A stretch of DNA of 64,000 nt from CBDAQR01 sp965199055 (GCA_965199055.1 CBDAQR010000008.1:230215-294214); one strand, 5' to 3'. Counted from the first letter of the stretch, positions 1-8,155 are shown. Program-made: numbers and translations. The notes: a model not told the origin generated them from the sequence alone.

Positions 1-560
1 GCTGCGCGATCATCGAAGGTGAGCGCCATGCGCAATGCGCGACCGAAGGCCTTGAACACCGTCTCAGCCTGGTGGTGCGTATTCTCCCCGCGCAGGCCAT
101 CAACGTGCAGCGTCACGTTGGCGTGATTGATGAAGCCCTGGAAAAACTCATGGAACAGATCGACATCGAAACCGCCCACTTGCGCACGGGTGAACGGCAC
201 ATGGAATTCCAGCCCGGGCCGCCCCGAAAAGTCGATAACAACGCGGGAGAGCGCCTCATCCAAGGGCACATAGGCATGGCCGTATCGCAAGATACCTTTC
301 TTATCGCCCACCGCTTTAGCAACCGCCTGGCCAAGCGTGATCCCGATATCTTCTACCGTGTGATGGTCATCAATGTGGATGTCGCCCTCAGCCTTGATAT
401 CGAGATCCACCAATCCATGTCGCGCGATCTGATCCAACATATGCTCGAGAAAGGGGATACCTGTAGCGAAACTGGCCTGGCCAGTACCATCAAGGTTCAC
501 AGAGACGGTAATCTGCGTCTCCAGCGTATCCCGCGAAACCGTCGCTTTTCGATCGGCCAT
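1..560 (-). CDS. hisB: Imidazoleglycerol-phosphate dehydratase, 3' end outside window
   Basis: Read on the minus strand from the ATG at 558-560, the frame stays open to the window edge and gives a HisB-type protein. Visible family features are the N-terminal ETQITVSVNLDGTG strand, the metal-binding FLEHMLDQIARH and DDHHTVEDIGI motifs and, near the edge, a second HH motif (ENTHHQAE). The enzyme dehydrates imidazole glycerol phosphate in histidine synthesis in the cytoplasm, using Mn-binding histidines. It appears to be a stand-alone dehydratase, because the reading starts at the dehydratase domain and not at a phosphatase domain. It is divergent from mutY. The last part of the protein lies beyond base 1. 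Confidence 0.95.
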   Translation of the reverse strand, partial: MADRKATVSRDTLETQITVSVNLDGTGQASFATGIPFLEHMLDQIARHGLVDLDIKAEGDIHIDDHHTVEDIGITLGQAVAKAVGDKKGILRYGHAYVPLDEALSRVVIDFSGRPGLEFHVPFTRAQVGGFDVDLFHEFFQGFINHANVTLHVDGLRGENTHHQAETVFKAFGRALRMALTFDDRA

Positions 561-613
561 TGATTGCTCCATTCCCAGGCGACACAAACACCCGGCGCTC
601 AGTAAAGGCGCGA

Positions 614-619
614 ATTATA
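614..619 (-). promoter_or_regulatory. Possible -10 box of hisB
   Basis: The minus strand reads TATAAT here, about 55 bases upstream of the hisB start in the divergent hisB-mutY gap. No good -35 box is visible at the usual spacing, so this is a weak inference. Confidence 0.3.
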
Positions 620-687
620 AAAGAATCACCGCACCAATTCACCGCCGCAATCCAGTAATATAACCACTCTTGTGTGGAGCCATATCC

Positions 688-1737
688 TTGTTGCAACCCG
701 CCAAATTTCGCCGCCGAGTGCTCGACTGGTTCGATGTGCATGGACGACACGACCTGCCGTGGCAACGCGATATCACACCCTATCGCGTCTGGGTGTCGGA
801 AATCATGTTGCAACAAACGCAGGTACAGACCGTTATTCCGTATTTCGAGGCTTTTCTCGATCGATTCTCCAGTATTGAGCAACTGGCCGCCGCCGAGCAG
901 GATGAAGTACTGCACCTGTGGACCGGGCTGGGTTACTACAGCAGAGCGCGCAACCTGCACCGCTGCGCACAGCTAGTCGTGCAGGAATACGGTGGCCAGT
1001 TTCCGAGCAGTGTGGACGAGCTCTCCGCTCTACCCGGGATCGGCCGATCAACCGCCGGCGCGATCCGCTCCATAGCCTTCGGGCAACCAGCAGCAATTCT
1101 CGACGGCAACGTCAAACGCGTGTTGGCACGCTATGGGGCAATCGCTGGCTGGCCGGGCAAGAGCGATGTCGCCGCAGCGCTTTGGCAACTGGCAGAGCAA
1201 TACACCCCCTCTAAAAGAACGGCGGACTACAGCCAGGCCATGATGGATCTGGGGGCCACGCTGTGCACACGCAGCAAGCCACGCTGCGACGTATGCCCAC
1301 TGCACGCGAGTTGTGTGGCTCACAGGCAGGGCAACGTCACAGACTACCCAGGCAAAAAGCCGCGTCGTGAGTTACCCGTTCGCAGCACTACTATGCTTAT
1401 CATCCGTAACCGAAGTGGTGACATCCTGCTGGAGAAGCGCCCCAGCGCAGGCATCTGGGGCGGATTATGGGGCTTTCCTGAGATCGACAGCCCCGATCTT
1501 GCAGCCAACTATGCGCTGGACCGATTCGGCTGCGCGCCCCAACTGCTCGAAGCGCTGCCACCGTTAAGACACAGCTTCAGCCACTATCACCTTGATATCA
1601 CGCCGCTGCAGCTGCGCCTGGACAGCGAACCCGAAGCGATCATGGAAGGTGGCGATCATCTCTGGTATAACCACTCTCGACCGGCCGCGGTTGGCATGGC
1701 GGCTCCGGTCACTAAGTTATTGAAAAAATTGAATTAA
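688..1737 (+). CDS. mutY: Adenine DNA glycosylase MutY
   Basis: Removes adenine mispaired with 8-oxoguanine or guanine in base excision repair. The protein shows the helix-hairpin-helix region (LPGIGRSTAGAI), the catalytic aspartate region that follows (ILDGNVKRVLAR), the four-cysteine iron-sulfur loop (C-x6-C-x2-C-x5-C around CTRSKPRCDVCPLHASC) and a C-terminal NUDIX-like domain that recognises 8-oxoG. I chose the TTG at 688 because a GGAG sits 8 bases upstream and the resulting 349-350 residue protein aligns with the start of Escherichia coli MutY; a TTG at 670 in the same frame is the alternative. yggX follows 12 bases downstream, the arrangement known from many gammaproteobacteria. Confidence 0.96.
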   Translation: MLQPAKFRRRVLDWFDVHGRHDLPWQRDITPYRVWVSEIMLQQTQVQTVIPYFEAFLDRFSSIEQLAAAEQDEVLHLWTGLGYYSRARNLHRCAQLVVQEYGGQFPSSVDELSALPGIGRSTAGAIRSIAFGQPAAILDGNVKRVLARYGAIAGWPGKSDVAAALWQLAEQYTPSKRTADYSQAMMDLGATLCTRSKPRCDVCPLHASCVAHRQGNVTDYPGKKPRRELPVRSTTMLIIRNRSGDILLEKRPSAGIWGGLWGFPEIDSPDLAANYALDRFGCAPQLLEALPPLRHSFSHYHLDITPLQLRLDSEPEAIMEGGDHLWYNHSRPAAVGMAAPVTKLLKKLN

Positions 1738-1749
1738 ATAGGTCTTATC

Positions 1750-2022
1750 ATGAGCCGCACTGTTACCTGCCGCAAGTACAAAACCGAAATGGAAGGCCTC
1801 GACCAACCACCCTATCCAGGTGCCAAGGGGCAGGAAATTTTCGAGACAGTCTCCCGCCAAGCCTGGGAAGAGTGGCAGGCTCACCAGACCATGCTGATCA
1901 ACGAAAAGCAGCTCAATATGATGGACCCGGAATCGCGCAAGTACCTACAGGGCGAGATGGATAAATTCCTTGCCGGTGAAGAGTTTGAGCAAGCCGAAGG
2001 CTATATTCCGCCCAGTAATTAG
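1750..2022 (+). CDS. yggX: Probable Fe(2+)-trafficking protein YggX
   Basis: A 90-residue protein with the conserved N-terminal RTVTCRKY segment containing the single conserved cysteine, the LDQPPYPG motif and the central RQAWEEWQAHQTMLINE helix of the YggX family. Family members protect iron-sulfur clusters from oxidation and are thought to handle labile iron. It lies directly behind mutY, which itself carries an iron-sulfur cluster, and is probably cotranscribed with it. Length is typical for the family. Confidence 0.95.
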   Translation: MSRTVTCRKYKTEMEGLDQPPYPGAKGQEIFETVSRQAWEEWQAHQTMLINEKQLNMMDPESRKYLQGEMDKFLAGEEFEQAEGYIPPSN

Positions 2023-2088
2023 AACCCTTGACTCGGACCCATACAGCGGGTTTAATACGCGCCTCTCGCGTTCAGCGACGACCGCAAT

Positions 2089-2168
<80 letters not shown>

Positions 2169-2349
2169 TTCATCTTTAGTTTTTCAAACACTGAACGACA
2201 CCTGCTTTTTCGGTAGTTCCCGCGTTCTACCGCACTGGAATTTGCGCAACCGCAATGAGGTCATTGCAATACGCCTGTAAGTACCCCGTAAAATAGCGCC
2301 ACTCATACGTAGAAATTTCTATAAACTAACGTGATAGGAGTTTTTACAT

Positions 2350-2613
2350 ATGCGCAAATCGAAGTTCAGCGAAACGCAGATTGTGGCGTTTCTCAAACAA
2401 GCAGAAAGCGGAGTGCCGGTTCCGGACATATGTCGAGAGCATGGCATTGGACTCAGCACCTTTTACAAGTGGCGCTCTAAGTACGGTGGAATGGAAGCCT
2501 CCGATGTACGGCGGCTCAAGGAACTTGAAGAAGAGAACCGCAAGCTCAAGCAGATGTATGCCGATCTCAGCCTGAAGAGTCAGATGCAGGAAGAGATCAT
2601 AAAAAAGCTTTAG
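2350..2613 (+). CDS. IS3-family transposase OrfA (copy 1)
   Basis: An 87-residue protein with an N-terminal helix-turn-helix (SETQIVAFLKQAE, then GIGLSTFYKWRSKYGG) that binds the IS ends, followed by a leucine-zipper-like coiled coil (LKELEEENRKLKQMYADL). The end of the gene contains AAAAAAG at 2601-2607. Slipping by -1 there leads into orfB through KKALGPVHRRQWVDRL without a stop, so a fused OrfAB transposase is expected, as in other IS3 elements. The start ATG follows AGGAG closely. Confidence 0.93.
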   Translation: MRKSKFSETQIVAFLKQAESGVPVPDICREHGIGLSTFYKWRSKYGGMEASDVRRLKELEEENRKLKQMYADLSLKSQMQEEIIKKL

Positions 2614-2645
2614 GGCCAGTCCATCGTCGGCAGTGGGTTGATCGT

Positions 2646-3425
2646 TTGCGCAAGGATTACCCTGTCAGCATTCGAGCGGCCTGTGGTGCAGCCGCGCTAA
2701 GTCGCACGGCGTATTACTACACGCCCAAGCGAGTAGATGATAGTGAGCTGATTGATGCGTTGCTGGCCTTGGTTGAGAAGCACCCTCGCTGGGGTTTTCC
2801 AAAGCTGTGTAAGCGGCTCAGAGCGTTGGGTAAACGTTGGAATCACAAACGGATTTACCGTGTTTATATGGAGTTAAAACTGAATATACGGCGTAAAGTA
2901 AAACGCAGGATACCGAATAGGAATCCGTTGCCATTGCGCGTTCCTAGATCAGCCAATATCTGTTGGTCGATGGATTTTATGAGCGATACCTTGCGTCACG
3001 GTCATCGGTTTCGCACGTTCAATGTGGTTGATGATTTCAATCGAGAAGTGTTAGCGATAGATATCAATTCGGGCATTACTACGGAGCGAGTGATACATAC
3101 ATTAGATCGTATTGCAGCCTGGCGAGGCTATCCCGCTATTATCAGGGTTGATAATGGCCCTGAATTTACATCAGGGGCGTTGGCTGAATGGGCGCAAGCG
3201 CATGGAATTCAGATCGATTTCATCAAGCCCGGCAAGCCTTACCAAAATGGATTTATCGAACGTTTTAATCGCACGTATCGAGAGGAAGTATTGGACTTAT
3301 ATCTGTTCGAGACATTGCAGGAAGTTCGAGAGATCACGGATGACTGGATCGTGTTGTATAACCATGAACGACCCCATGATGGATTGAACGATATGACACC
3401 CGTTCAATACCGAGAAGTGGCTTAA
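2646..3425 (+). CDS. IS3-family transposase OrfB, DDE catalytic part (copy 1)
   Basis: A 259-residue integrase-like domain. The three catalytic acids are visible in CWSMDFM, RVDNGPEF and GFIERFNR. An N-terminal helical segment (YPVSIRAACGAAALSRTAYY) precedes the catalytic core. The TTG taken as start is probably not used: the -1 frame reached by slippage at the end of orfA is open into this ORF, so the natural product is likely OrfAB. The sequence looks intact, so the element may be active. Confidence 0.93.
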   Translation: MRKDYPVSIRAACGAAALSRTAYYYTPKRVDDSELIDALLALVEKHPRWGFPKLCKRLRALGKRWNHKRIYRVYMELKLNIRRKVKRRIPNRNPLPLRVPRSANICWSMDFMSDTLRHGHRFRTFNVVDDFNREVLAIDINSGITTERVIHTLDRIAAWRGYPAIIRVDNGPEFTSGALAEWAQAHGIQIDFIKPGKPYQNGFIERFNRTYREEVLDLYLFETLQEVREITDDWIVLYNHERPHDGLNDMTPVQYREVA

Positions 3426-3466
3426 TTTTTCTATGAATGGGTGGTTAGCTGTTTGGGGTATTTACA

Positions 3467-3530
3467 ATGCGTCTTCGTCGGGAATATCGTTTACGGCTGA
3501 ACGTGATGCCTATATATCTGCAGGAAGCTG
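3467..3530 (+). pseudogene. 3' remnant of an unknown gene cut by IS copy 1
   Basis: A frame open from the IS end reads ...GISFTAERDAYISAGS and stops just ahead of the ribosome-binding site of the next gene. This looks like the tail of an upstream operon partner whose front was lost with the IS. No function can be given. Confidence 0.35.
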
Positions 3531-3542
3531 ATAGGAGGGCAC

Positions 3543-4076
3543 ATGGAACAAACGCAAAGTAGCGTCTCAGCATCCGATGCAATGTTGATGGCTCGGAACG
3601 TGCTAAAGCTTCGGGATTCGCTGCTGGAACAACCGTTGCCAGAAGCCATTTCACCAGAGTGGCTTGAGTACGCGCATAGCAGGATTACGCGGGATATTTT
3701 TGACACTGCGGCGACGCGGCCAGGTTTTGCGTTGAACAATCAGTCGCTACCGCTGGTGTGTCAGGAAATTAATGGCGCGCTGGGAACCATCCGGGCCGGC
3801 GCAGATCGAGACATTGGATCCAACCGGATAGCCAGCGCCACGGCCAGGACCTTTGCGGTAGCGCCATTCAATGTAGCGAACGAGCTTGTCTCAGAGGTTT
3901 TGGTCGACCACTTTGCTATGCTGGGCGGGCAGAAGGTCCAATGGGCACAGATGGATAAGGCCCACCTCGATGCGGCTCGCGAGAAGGCTGCTTCAGGAAA
4001 CGTTGGTGCTCTCAAGAACATGCTCCAGGAGAACATGGTTCCTCTTTACCCCGCGCCCAAGAAGTGCCAGCCGTAA
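3543..4076 (+). CDS. Hypothetical protein, 177 aa
   Basis: A clear GGAGGG lies six bases before the ATG, so this is a well-expressed gene. The product is soluble and mostly helical with no signal peptide or membrane segment. It starts MEQTQSSVSASD and contains a middle stretch that suggests a conserved fold (PLVCQEINGALGTIRAGADRD). I do not recognise the family. Two further small genes follow on the same strand. The gene lies between IS copy 1 and the hipBA cargo, so it may be plasmid backbone. Confidence 0.6.
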   Translation: MEQTQSSVSASDAMLMARNVLKLRDSLLEQPLPEAISPEWLEYAHSRITRDIFDTAATRPGFALNNQSLPLVCQEINGALGTIRAGADRDIGSNRIASATARTFAVAPFNVANELVSEVLVDHFAMLGGQKVQWAQMDKAHLDAAREKAASGNVGALKNMLQENMVPLYPAPKKCQP

Positions 4077-4090
4077 ACCCGAAATTCAGC

Positions 4091-4189
4091 ATGGAACAAT
4101 ATCAGGCGTTTACTCGTCGCCCGGAATCGACAGAACAAACCAATGCCGAAGAAAGGCCCTCAACGGTTTCAGCGCCAGCGCCGGCCTGA
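4091..4189 (+). CDS. Possible small protein, 32 aa
   Basis: A short frame from ATG to TGA that starts MEQYQAFTRRPEST and is rich in Glu, Thr, Pro and Ala. It starts 14 bases after the preceding stop. No Shine-Dalgarno sequence is clear, so it may not be translated. Like its neighbour it starts with MEQ. Confidence 0.25.
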   Translation: MEQYQAFTRRPESTEQTNAEERPSTVSAPAPA

Positions 4190-4290
4190 GCGGGAAAGTA
4201 GAAGAAAATCGCAGGTTTAGCGCGCACTGTTATGGCTATTCCTAGAGACATGTGTATCGTGCATAAGGTAAGAAACAAGAGATCGCACCG

Positions 4291-4701
4291 ATGATTAATA
4301 CCGACCACGCGCCCAAGCAGGAAGATCTAGCTGAGATTGAATCGATGCTAGCGGCCGTGTTCGGCGATGCCGATTGTATACCGCTGGGTGGTGTCTCTCT
4401 TCAGCACCAGGCCGCAGTGCGCGAGTTGGTGCAGAGCGACCAGTTCTACTTTTGGTTAAAGGACTTCCAGTCGCAGGAGGTGATAAGGAACTATACGCTC
4501 AATGGAGTGGTATCCGGTCATCTCTCAATGGAAGATGCAGAGGCACTGATCTCATGCGCATCCTGTCCAGCAAGAAGAGAGCACATTTCAGCCGCCATGT
4601 TGGTGGAAGGGCTTCGCGGGGCGGCTAAAGTAGCCGCGAAGGCTCGAAAGTTGAACTCCCCATCTGCATCCGGTTCACTCGCTGAGCTGCCAATTCACTA
4701 A
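4291..4701 (+). CDS. Hypothetical protein, 136 aa
   Basis: A soluble, acidic N-terminal half (EIESMLAAVFGDADCIPLGG) and an alanine-rich basic C-terminal helix (GAAKVAAKARKL). Two cysteines form a CASC pair near residue 90. No signal peptide is visible and the family is not recognised. Upstream, AAGAGATCGCACCG offers a weak ribosome-binding site. It is the last gene before the 3.7-kb duplicated cargo. Confidence 0.5.
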   Translation: MINTDHAPKQEDLAEIESMLAAVFGDADCIPLGGVSLQHQAAVRELVQSDQFYFWLKDFQSQEVIRNYTLNGVVSGHLSMEDAEALISCASCPARREHISAAMLVEGLRGAAKVAAKARKLNSPSASGSLAELPIH

Positions 4702-4759
4702 GGCAATGCCGTTCGCGCGGCAGTCGAACTACAACTGTGTTGCACTAAAAGGTTTTCAA

Positions 4760-4776
4760 GTGCCACTTTGTGGCAC
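4760..4776. repeat. Perfect 7-bp inverted repeat at the cargo edge
   Basis: GTGCCACTTTGTGGCAC folds into a 7-bp stem with a TTT loop. The duplicated 3.7-kb segment begins at 4765, inside the left arm, because in the second copy IS copy 4 abuts exactly this base. Confidence 0.8.
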
Positions 4777-4864
4777 TAGGCGGCACCGGTCATTGAATGT
4801 CTTCGTTTGAGGCCTAAGAATACTCTCGAATCATCACTGATTGACGGTTGTCGAGGGGACAAAA

Positions 4865-4993
4865 ATGCAAGCATTTGATGTCGGTATCGCACTAGCGGCT
4901 AAAGCCGAAAGCTCATGTAATGATCGCGCACGCAAGACATACGCCGTAATTGCCGACAAACACGTTAGTGTGCCTGAGGAGACCAAGTTGTGA
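4865..4993 (+). CDS. Small hypothetical protein, 42 aa
   Basis: GAGGGGA sits a few bases before the ATG, a good ribosome-binding site. The product begins MQAFDVGIALAAKAESS and ends in a charged tail (VPEETKL). The family is not recognised. It ends 92 bases before hipB and just upstream of the hipB operators, so it may be an independent short transcript. It is repeated at 40767. Confidence 0.4.
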   Translation: MQAFDVGIALAAKAESSCNDRARKTYAVIADKHVSVPEETKL

Positions 4994-5035
4994 TCGTTTT
5001 CATGTAAAGACCCTTGAAACCTTAACGCCAAATTA

Positions 5036-5091
5036 ATATCATTTGTGATATCAAAAACGACGAGGCGGATAAAAAACTATCACGAATGATA
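5036..5091. promoter_or_regulatory. Paired HipB-type operators before hipBA
   Basis: Two inverted repeats of the form TATCA-N4-TGATA: ATATCATTTGTGATAT at 5036-5051 and TATCACGAATGATA at 5078-5091. Their centres are 41 bases apart, about four helical turns. The second overlaps the hipB start codon. Escherichia coli HipB binds TATCC-N8-GGATA repeats, so autorepression by this HipB is a reasonable inference. Confidence 0.6.
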
Positions 5092-5427
5092 TTTATTAAG
5101 CTTTCCAAATTTGTACCAGAGGATGAAATTCTCAAAGAGTTTGCAAAGCGTCTTGCAAGGATACGCAAGGCACAAGGCTATTCTCAAACCGAATTTGCAA
5201 AGGAAGCGGGCATTGGTGTTGCTACATTGCGCCGTATCGAAGGTGGCCAGGACAGCCAGTTTGAAACATGGCTGAAAATTCTCAAAGCATTGGACCGGAT
5301 GCCTGCCCTTGATGCACTCCTGCCGGAAACATTCAATTCTCCGATGGCAGAAGCACTCGCTGGGAAATCCCGGAAGCGCAAAAAACCATCTCCCTCATCC
5401 GGTATCGTGTGGGGAGATGAAGCTTAA
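5086..5427 (+). CDS. hipB: HipB-type antitoxin, XRE family
   Basis: A 113-residue protein with an XRE helix-turn-helix at about residues 20-75 (LARIRKAQGYSQTEFAKEAG, then ATLRRIEGG) and a basic C-terminal tail (KSRKRKKP). HipB proteins repress their own operon and neutralise HipA. The stop codon overlaps the hipA start as TAATG, so translation is coupled. The ribosome-binding site is poor and the start codon lies inside an operator-like repeat. The annotation rests on the HTH type and the hipA partner. Confidence 0.88.
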   Translation: MIFIKLSKFVPEDEILKEFAKRLARIRKAQGYSQTEFAKEAGIGVATLRRIEGGQDSQFETWLKILKALDRMPALDALLPETFNSPMAEALAGKSRKRKKPSPSSGIVWGDEA

Positions 5428-6725
5428 TGAGTACGGCGACCGTCAAACTATGGGGCACTACCATAGGCTATGTTTCAATGGATCATGGTGAGCGCTATGC
5501 ACGATTTGAATATGATCCTGCATTTGTGGAGTTGGGCGTAGAACCTGCCCCGAGACACATGCCCGTTCGTACGGGTTATATTTATCAGTTTGAAGGGCTG
5601 CATCCCAGATCATTTTACGGACTGCCCGGCATGATCGCCGACAGTCTTCCTGACAAATATGGTAACAAACTTATTGATGTCTGGCTCAATCAGACTGGAC
5701 GAGACCGAAAGTCGTTCAACGCCGTTGATCGCCTTTGTTACACCGGCACACGCGGCATGGGCGCGCTCGAATTTGAGCCAGTCATCGAGACTGATGCAAC
5801 GAAAGACAAGCGCCTTGAAATCCGCGATCTCATCAATCTCGCCTCAATGGCCTTTGCAGACAGAGAAACACTCAACACCAAACTTACACCGGGCAAGGAA
5901 GAAACCGCTTTACTGGACATTCTCAGTGTCGGGACATCTGCCGGCGGTGCTCGAGCAAAAGCTATCATTGCCTATAACCCGGAGACAACAGAAGTTCGAT
6001 CAGGGCAGTTAGACCTGCCACCCGACTTTGAACACTGGCTGATTAAGTTTGATGGCGTTGCTTTCAGTGGAGACTGGGGCGTAGCCGACCCGTCCGGCTA
6101 TGGCCTTCTGGAATATAGCTACCATCTTATGGCGAGAGCCTGCGGCATCGACATGATGGAAAGCCACCTGTTCAGTGAGAATGGCCGTAATCATTTCATG
6201 ACAAGGCGCTTTGACCGCGATGAACAGGGTAGCAAGAAATTTGTTCAGACGTTCGCCGCTGTTGCGCATTTTGATTATTATGAAAGTGGCGCTTATTCCT
6301 ATGAACAGCTCTTCACAACGATGCGTGAGTTGGACATGCCGCAAAGTGCGATTGAAGAGCAGTTTCGCCGAATGATCTTCAATGTCGTCGGGTGCAATCA
6401 GGACGACCATGTGAAGAACTTTGGTTTCATGATGGATCGCCAGGGCAACTGGGACATCACGCCTGCTTATGATCTTTGCCACGCCGAAGGCAGTGACTTT
6501 ACACGATTTCACCAGTTGAGTCTCAACAATAAGACAAGTGACTTCACGGTCGAAGACCTCAAGCATCTTGCAAAATTTGCCCGGCTACCACGTAACCGGG
6601 AGAAGATCGTCCTTGAACAGACCGTTGATGCGTTCTCGACATGGCATCAAACCGCAAAAGATCTGGACATACCAAAGACGCTGCAGGAACATGTCTTGCG
6701 GACGTTGAGGCTATCATGGGACTAG
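5427..6725 (+). CDS. hipA: HipA-type serine/threonine kinase toxin
   Basis: A 432-residue HipA-fold protein of near normal length. An N-terminal HipA_N region is followed by the nucleotide-binding loop SVGTSAGGARAK (about 167-178), an LIKFD strand (205-209), the catalytic loop NQDDHVKNFG (324-333) and the metal-binding ITPAYDL (344-350). HipA of Escherichia coli phosphorylates glutamyl-tRNA synthetase and induces dormancy; the substrate here is unknown. All catalytic residues I can check are present, so the toxin is probably active and needs HipB. A tnpB remnant starts within a few bases of the stop codon. Confidence 0.93.
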   Translation: MSTATVKLWGTTIGYVSMDHGERYARFEYDPAFVELGVEPAPRHMPVRTGYIYQFEGLHPRSFYGLPGMIADSLPDKYGNKLIDVWLNQTGRDRKSFNAVDRLCYTGTRGMGALEFEPVIETDATKDKRLEIRDLINLASMAFADRETLNTKLTPGKEETALLDILSVGTSAGGARAKAIIAYNPETTEVRSGQLDLPPDFEHWLIKFDGVAFSGDWGVADPSGYGLLEYSYHLMARACGIDMMESHLFSENGRNHFMTRRFDRDEQGSKKFVQTFAAVAHFDYYESGAYSYEQLFTTMRELDMPQSAIEEQFRRMIFNVVGCNQDDHVKNFGFMMDRQGNWDITPAYDLCHAEGSDFTRFHQLSLNNKTSDFTVEDLKHLAKFARLPRNREKIVLEQTVDAFSTWHQTAKDLDIPKTLQEHVLRTLRLSWD

Positions 6726-6727
6726 CT

Positions 6728-7152
6728 TTTTCATTGGCCACGAGGCCTCAACCGGGATCAGCAAAAACCACGCGATGGTAGCGATTGAGGATGTGCGTGT
6801 AAGCAACATGTCGGCGTCAGCGAGCCGTGCCGTGGATGAGCCTGGGCGCAATGTGAGGGCCCAATCGGACCTGAACAAGGCGATCCTGGACCAGGGGTGG
6901 CACGAGTTCCGCCGGCAACTGGAGTACAAGCAAGACTGGCGCGGTGGTGTTGTGGTGGCTGTGCCGCCGGCATACACCAGCCGCACATGCCCGTCCTGTG
7001 GTCACGAGTCCTCTGATAACCGCCGCACTCAATCCCGGTTCCTTTGTGTTGCCTGTGGGCTTGAGGGCAACGCTGATGTGGTTGCGGCGATCAACATTCT
7101 AGAGCGGGGACACCGCTGGTTAGCCTATGAAGAGTCGGCGTTAGCCGCTTGA
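6728..7152 (+). pseudogene. C-terminal remnant of IS200/IS605-family TnpB
   Basis: The frame reads HEASTGISKNHAMVAIEDVRV, which is the RuvC-II region with its glutamate, then a zinc finger (CPSCGH ... CVACG) and the RuvC-III aspartate (GNADVVAAINILERG). The RuvC-I part and the whole N-terminal half are missing, so no active RNA-guided nuclease can be made. The remnant is fused almost directly to the hipA stop. Its C terminus is complete and is followed by the element right end. A related remnant lies at 50486-50885. Confidence 0.85.
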
Positions 7153-7246
7153 TGAAGCAGGAACCTGCCACCGAGCGATCGGACGGCACCTGAAAAGGAA
7201 TCCCCTTGCTGAGGCGTGAAGCGCGAAGGAAGGGGAGGATGTCAAG
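7153..7246 (+). ncRNA. IS605-type right end / omega-RNA scaffold remnant
   Basis: Directly after tnpB comes GATGAAGCAGGAACC..., then a stem formed by CCCCTT and AAGGGG and the terminal GGATGTCAAG. In IS605-family elements this is the right end and also the 3' scaffold of the guide RNA (omega RNA). About 60 bases of the same sequence recur at 21540-21600. With tnpB truncated it is an orphan; transcription is not shown. Confidence 0.5.
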
Positions 7247-7348
7247 TGGGGTTAAGCTCGATACGAGCTGGCCGCATCCCTCTGGGTTGTCTGTTGACAA
7301 CCCAGAGATGCTCTCCTAATATTACATCTGATTCGAAGGAAAAATAGG

Positions 7349-7618
7349 ATGGCCAGAAGGCGACATCCCAGTGCGGAGATTGAAGAGGCGCTTAGGCATG
7401 CTGAGTCGAATGGTTGGCGAATCGAAACTGGCGGTTCACATGCTTGGGGAAAGATCTACTGCCCCTACAACGACGATACATGCCGTTGTGGAGAATTCTG
7501 TATTGCGAGTATTTGGAGTACTCCAAGGAACCCAGGAAATCATGCCCGCCAAATTCGGAGGGTTGTCGATAATTGCACAACTGCGCAGCAGGCCGAGAAC
7601 GGGAGAGAAGAGGACTGA
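7349..7618 (+). CDS. HicA-like small protein, putative toxin
   Basis: An 89-residue protein. An N-terminal helix (AEIEEALRHAESNGWRIE) is followed by a GGSHAWGKIYC strand with a histidine at the HicA catalytic position, a cysteine-containing insert (CRCGEFC) and a C-terminal SIWSTPRNPGNHARQIRR segment. HicA toxins are small RNA-binding folds with a single catalytic histidine in a G-S-H context. I infer a HicA relative, but the cysteines are unusual for HicA and could bind metal. The next gene starts 3 bases later. Confidence 0.5.
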   Translation: MARRRHPSAEIEEALRHAESNGWRIETGGSHAWGKIYCPYNDDTCRCGEFCIASIWSTPRNPGNHARQIRRVVDNCTTAQQAENGREED

Positions 7619-7621
7619 GCG

Positions 7622-8155
7622 ATGTACACCTATGAATTCACATTAAAGTTCACTCTTCCCGACGAAGACCATATTGGCAGCATCGATGAAGTAATCGAGC
7701 GTCTAGGTGAAGGTGGGTGTGACGATGCGCTTGTTGGTATCGGTAAAACAGGTCGCCTGGCTCTGGATTTCGCACGAGAGGCCTCTACTGCTTTTGAGGC
7801 AATTTCATCTGCGATTATTGATATTCGAAAAGTTATTCCCGAAGCGAAGTTGATTGAAGCTACCCCAGATCTAGTAGGGCTCACAGATGTTGCAGATATC
7901 GTGGGTTGTAGTCGCCAGAACATCCGAAAAATCATGTTGGCAAACGTCGCACAATTTCCCGCACCGGTGTACGAGGGAAAAGCAGTGCTTTGGCATTTGT
8001 CTAAGGTTCTGGTTTGGCTTCGTGAGGAAAAGCAGTACCGAATCGAAGACGAGCTTCTAGAAGTTGCCCATATGAATATGCATTTCAACGTTACTAGAGA
8101 TATCAATGACTTCGACCCTCAAATCCAGAGACAAATTAGTAGGCTTGTCTCTTGA
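7622..8155 (+). CDS. HTH-domain protein, putative antitoxin partner
   Basis: A 177-residue protein. The first 75 residues look like a small alpha/beta domain (YTYEFTLKFTLPDEDHIG ... GRLALDFAREA). A helix-turn-helix of the AlpA/MerR kind follows at about residues 85-140 (LTDVADIVGCSRQNIRKIML). An alpha/beta N-terminal domain plus a DNA-binding C-terminal domain is the plan of HicB antitoxins, which fits the upstream HicA-like gene. The stop overlaps the start of the SMEK gene, so the three genes form one coupled unit. Confidence 0.5.
   Translation: MYTYEFTLKFTLPDEDHIGSIDEVIERLGEGGCDDALVGIGKTGRLALDFAREASTAFEAISSAIIDIRKVIPEAKLIEATPDLVGLTDVADIVGCSRQNIRKIMLANVAQFPAPVYEGKAVLWHLSKVLVWLREEKQYRIEDELLEVAHMNMHFNVTRDINDFDPQIQRQISRLVS

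Larger units (their letters stand above)
2276..3466 (+). mobile_element. IS3-family insertion sequence, copy 1 of 6 (1191 bp)
   Basis: The left terminus begins TGTAAGTACCCC and the right terminus, read inward, TGTAAATACCCC, giving imperfect terminal inverted repeats. Two overlapping-frame ORFs (orfA, orfB) with a slippery A6G stretch between them are typical of IS3. Copies 2, 3, 4 and 6 encode identical proteins. Bases outside the ends are ...acgcc on the left and atgcg on the right, so there is no direct target repeat. It sits 107 bases after tRNA-Phe and forms the border to accessory DNA. Confidence 0.95.
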
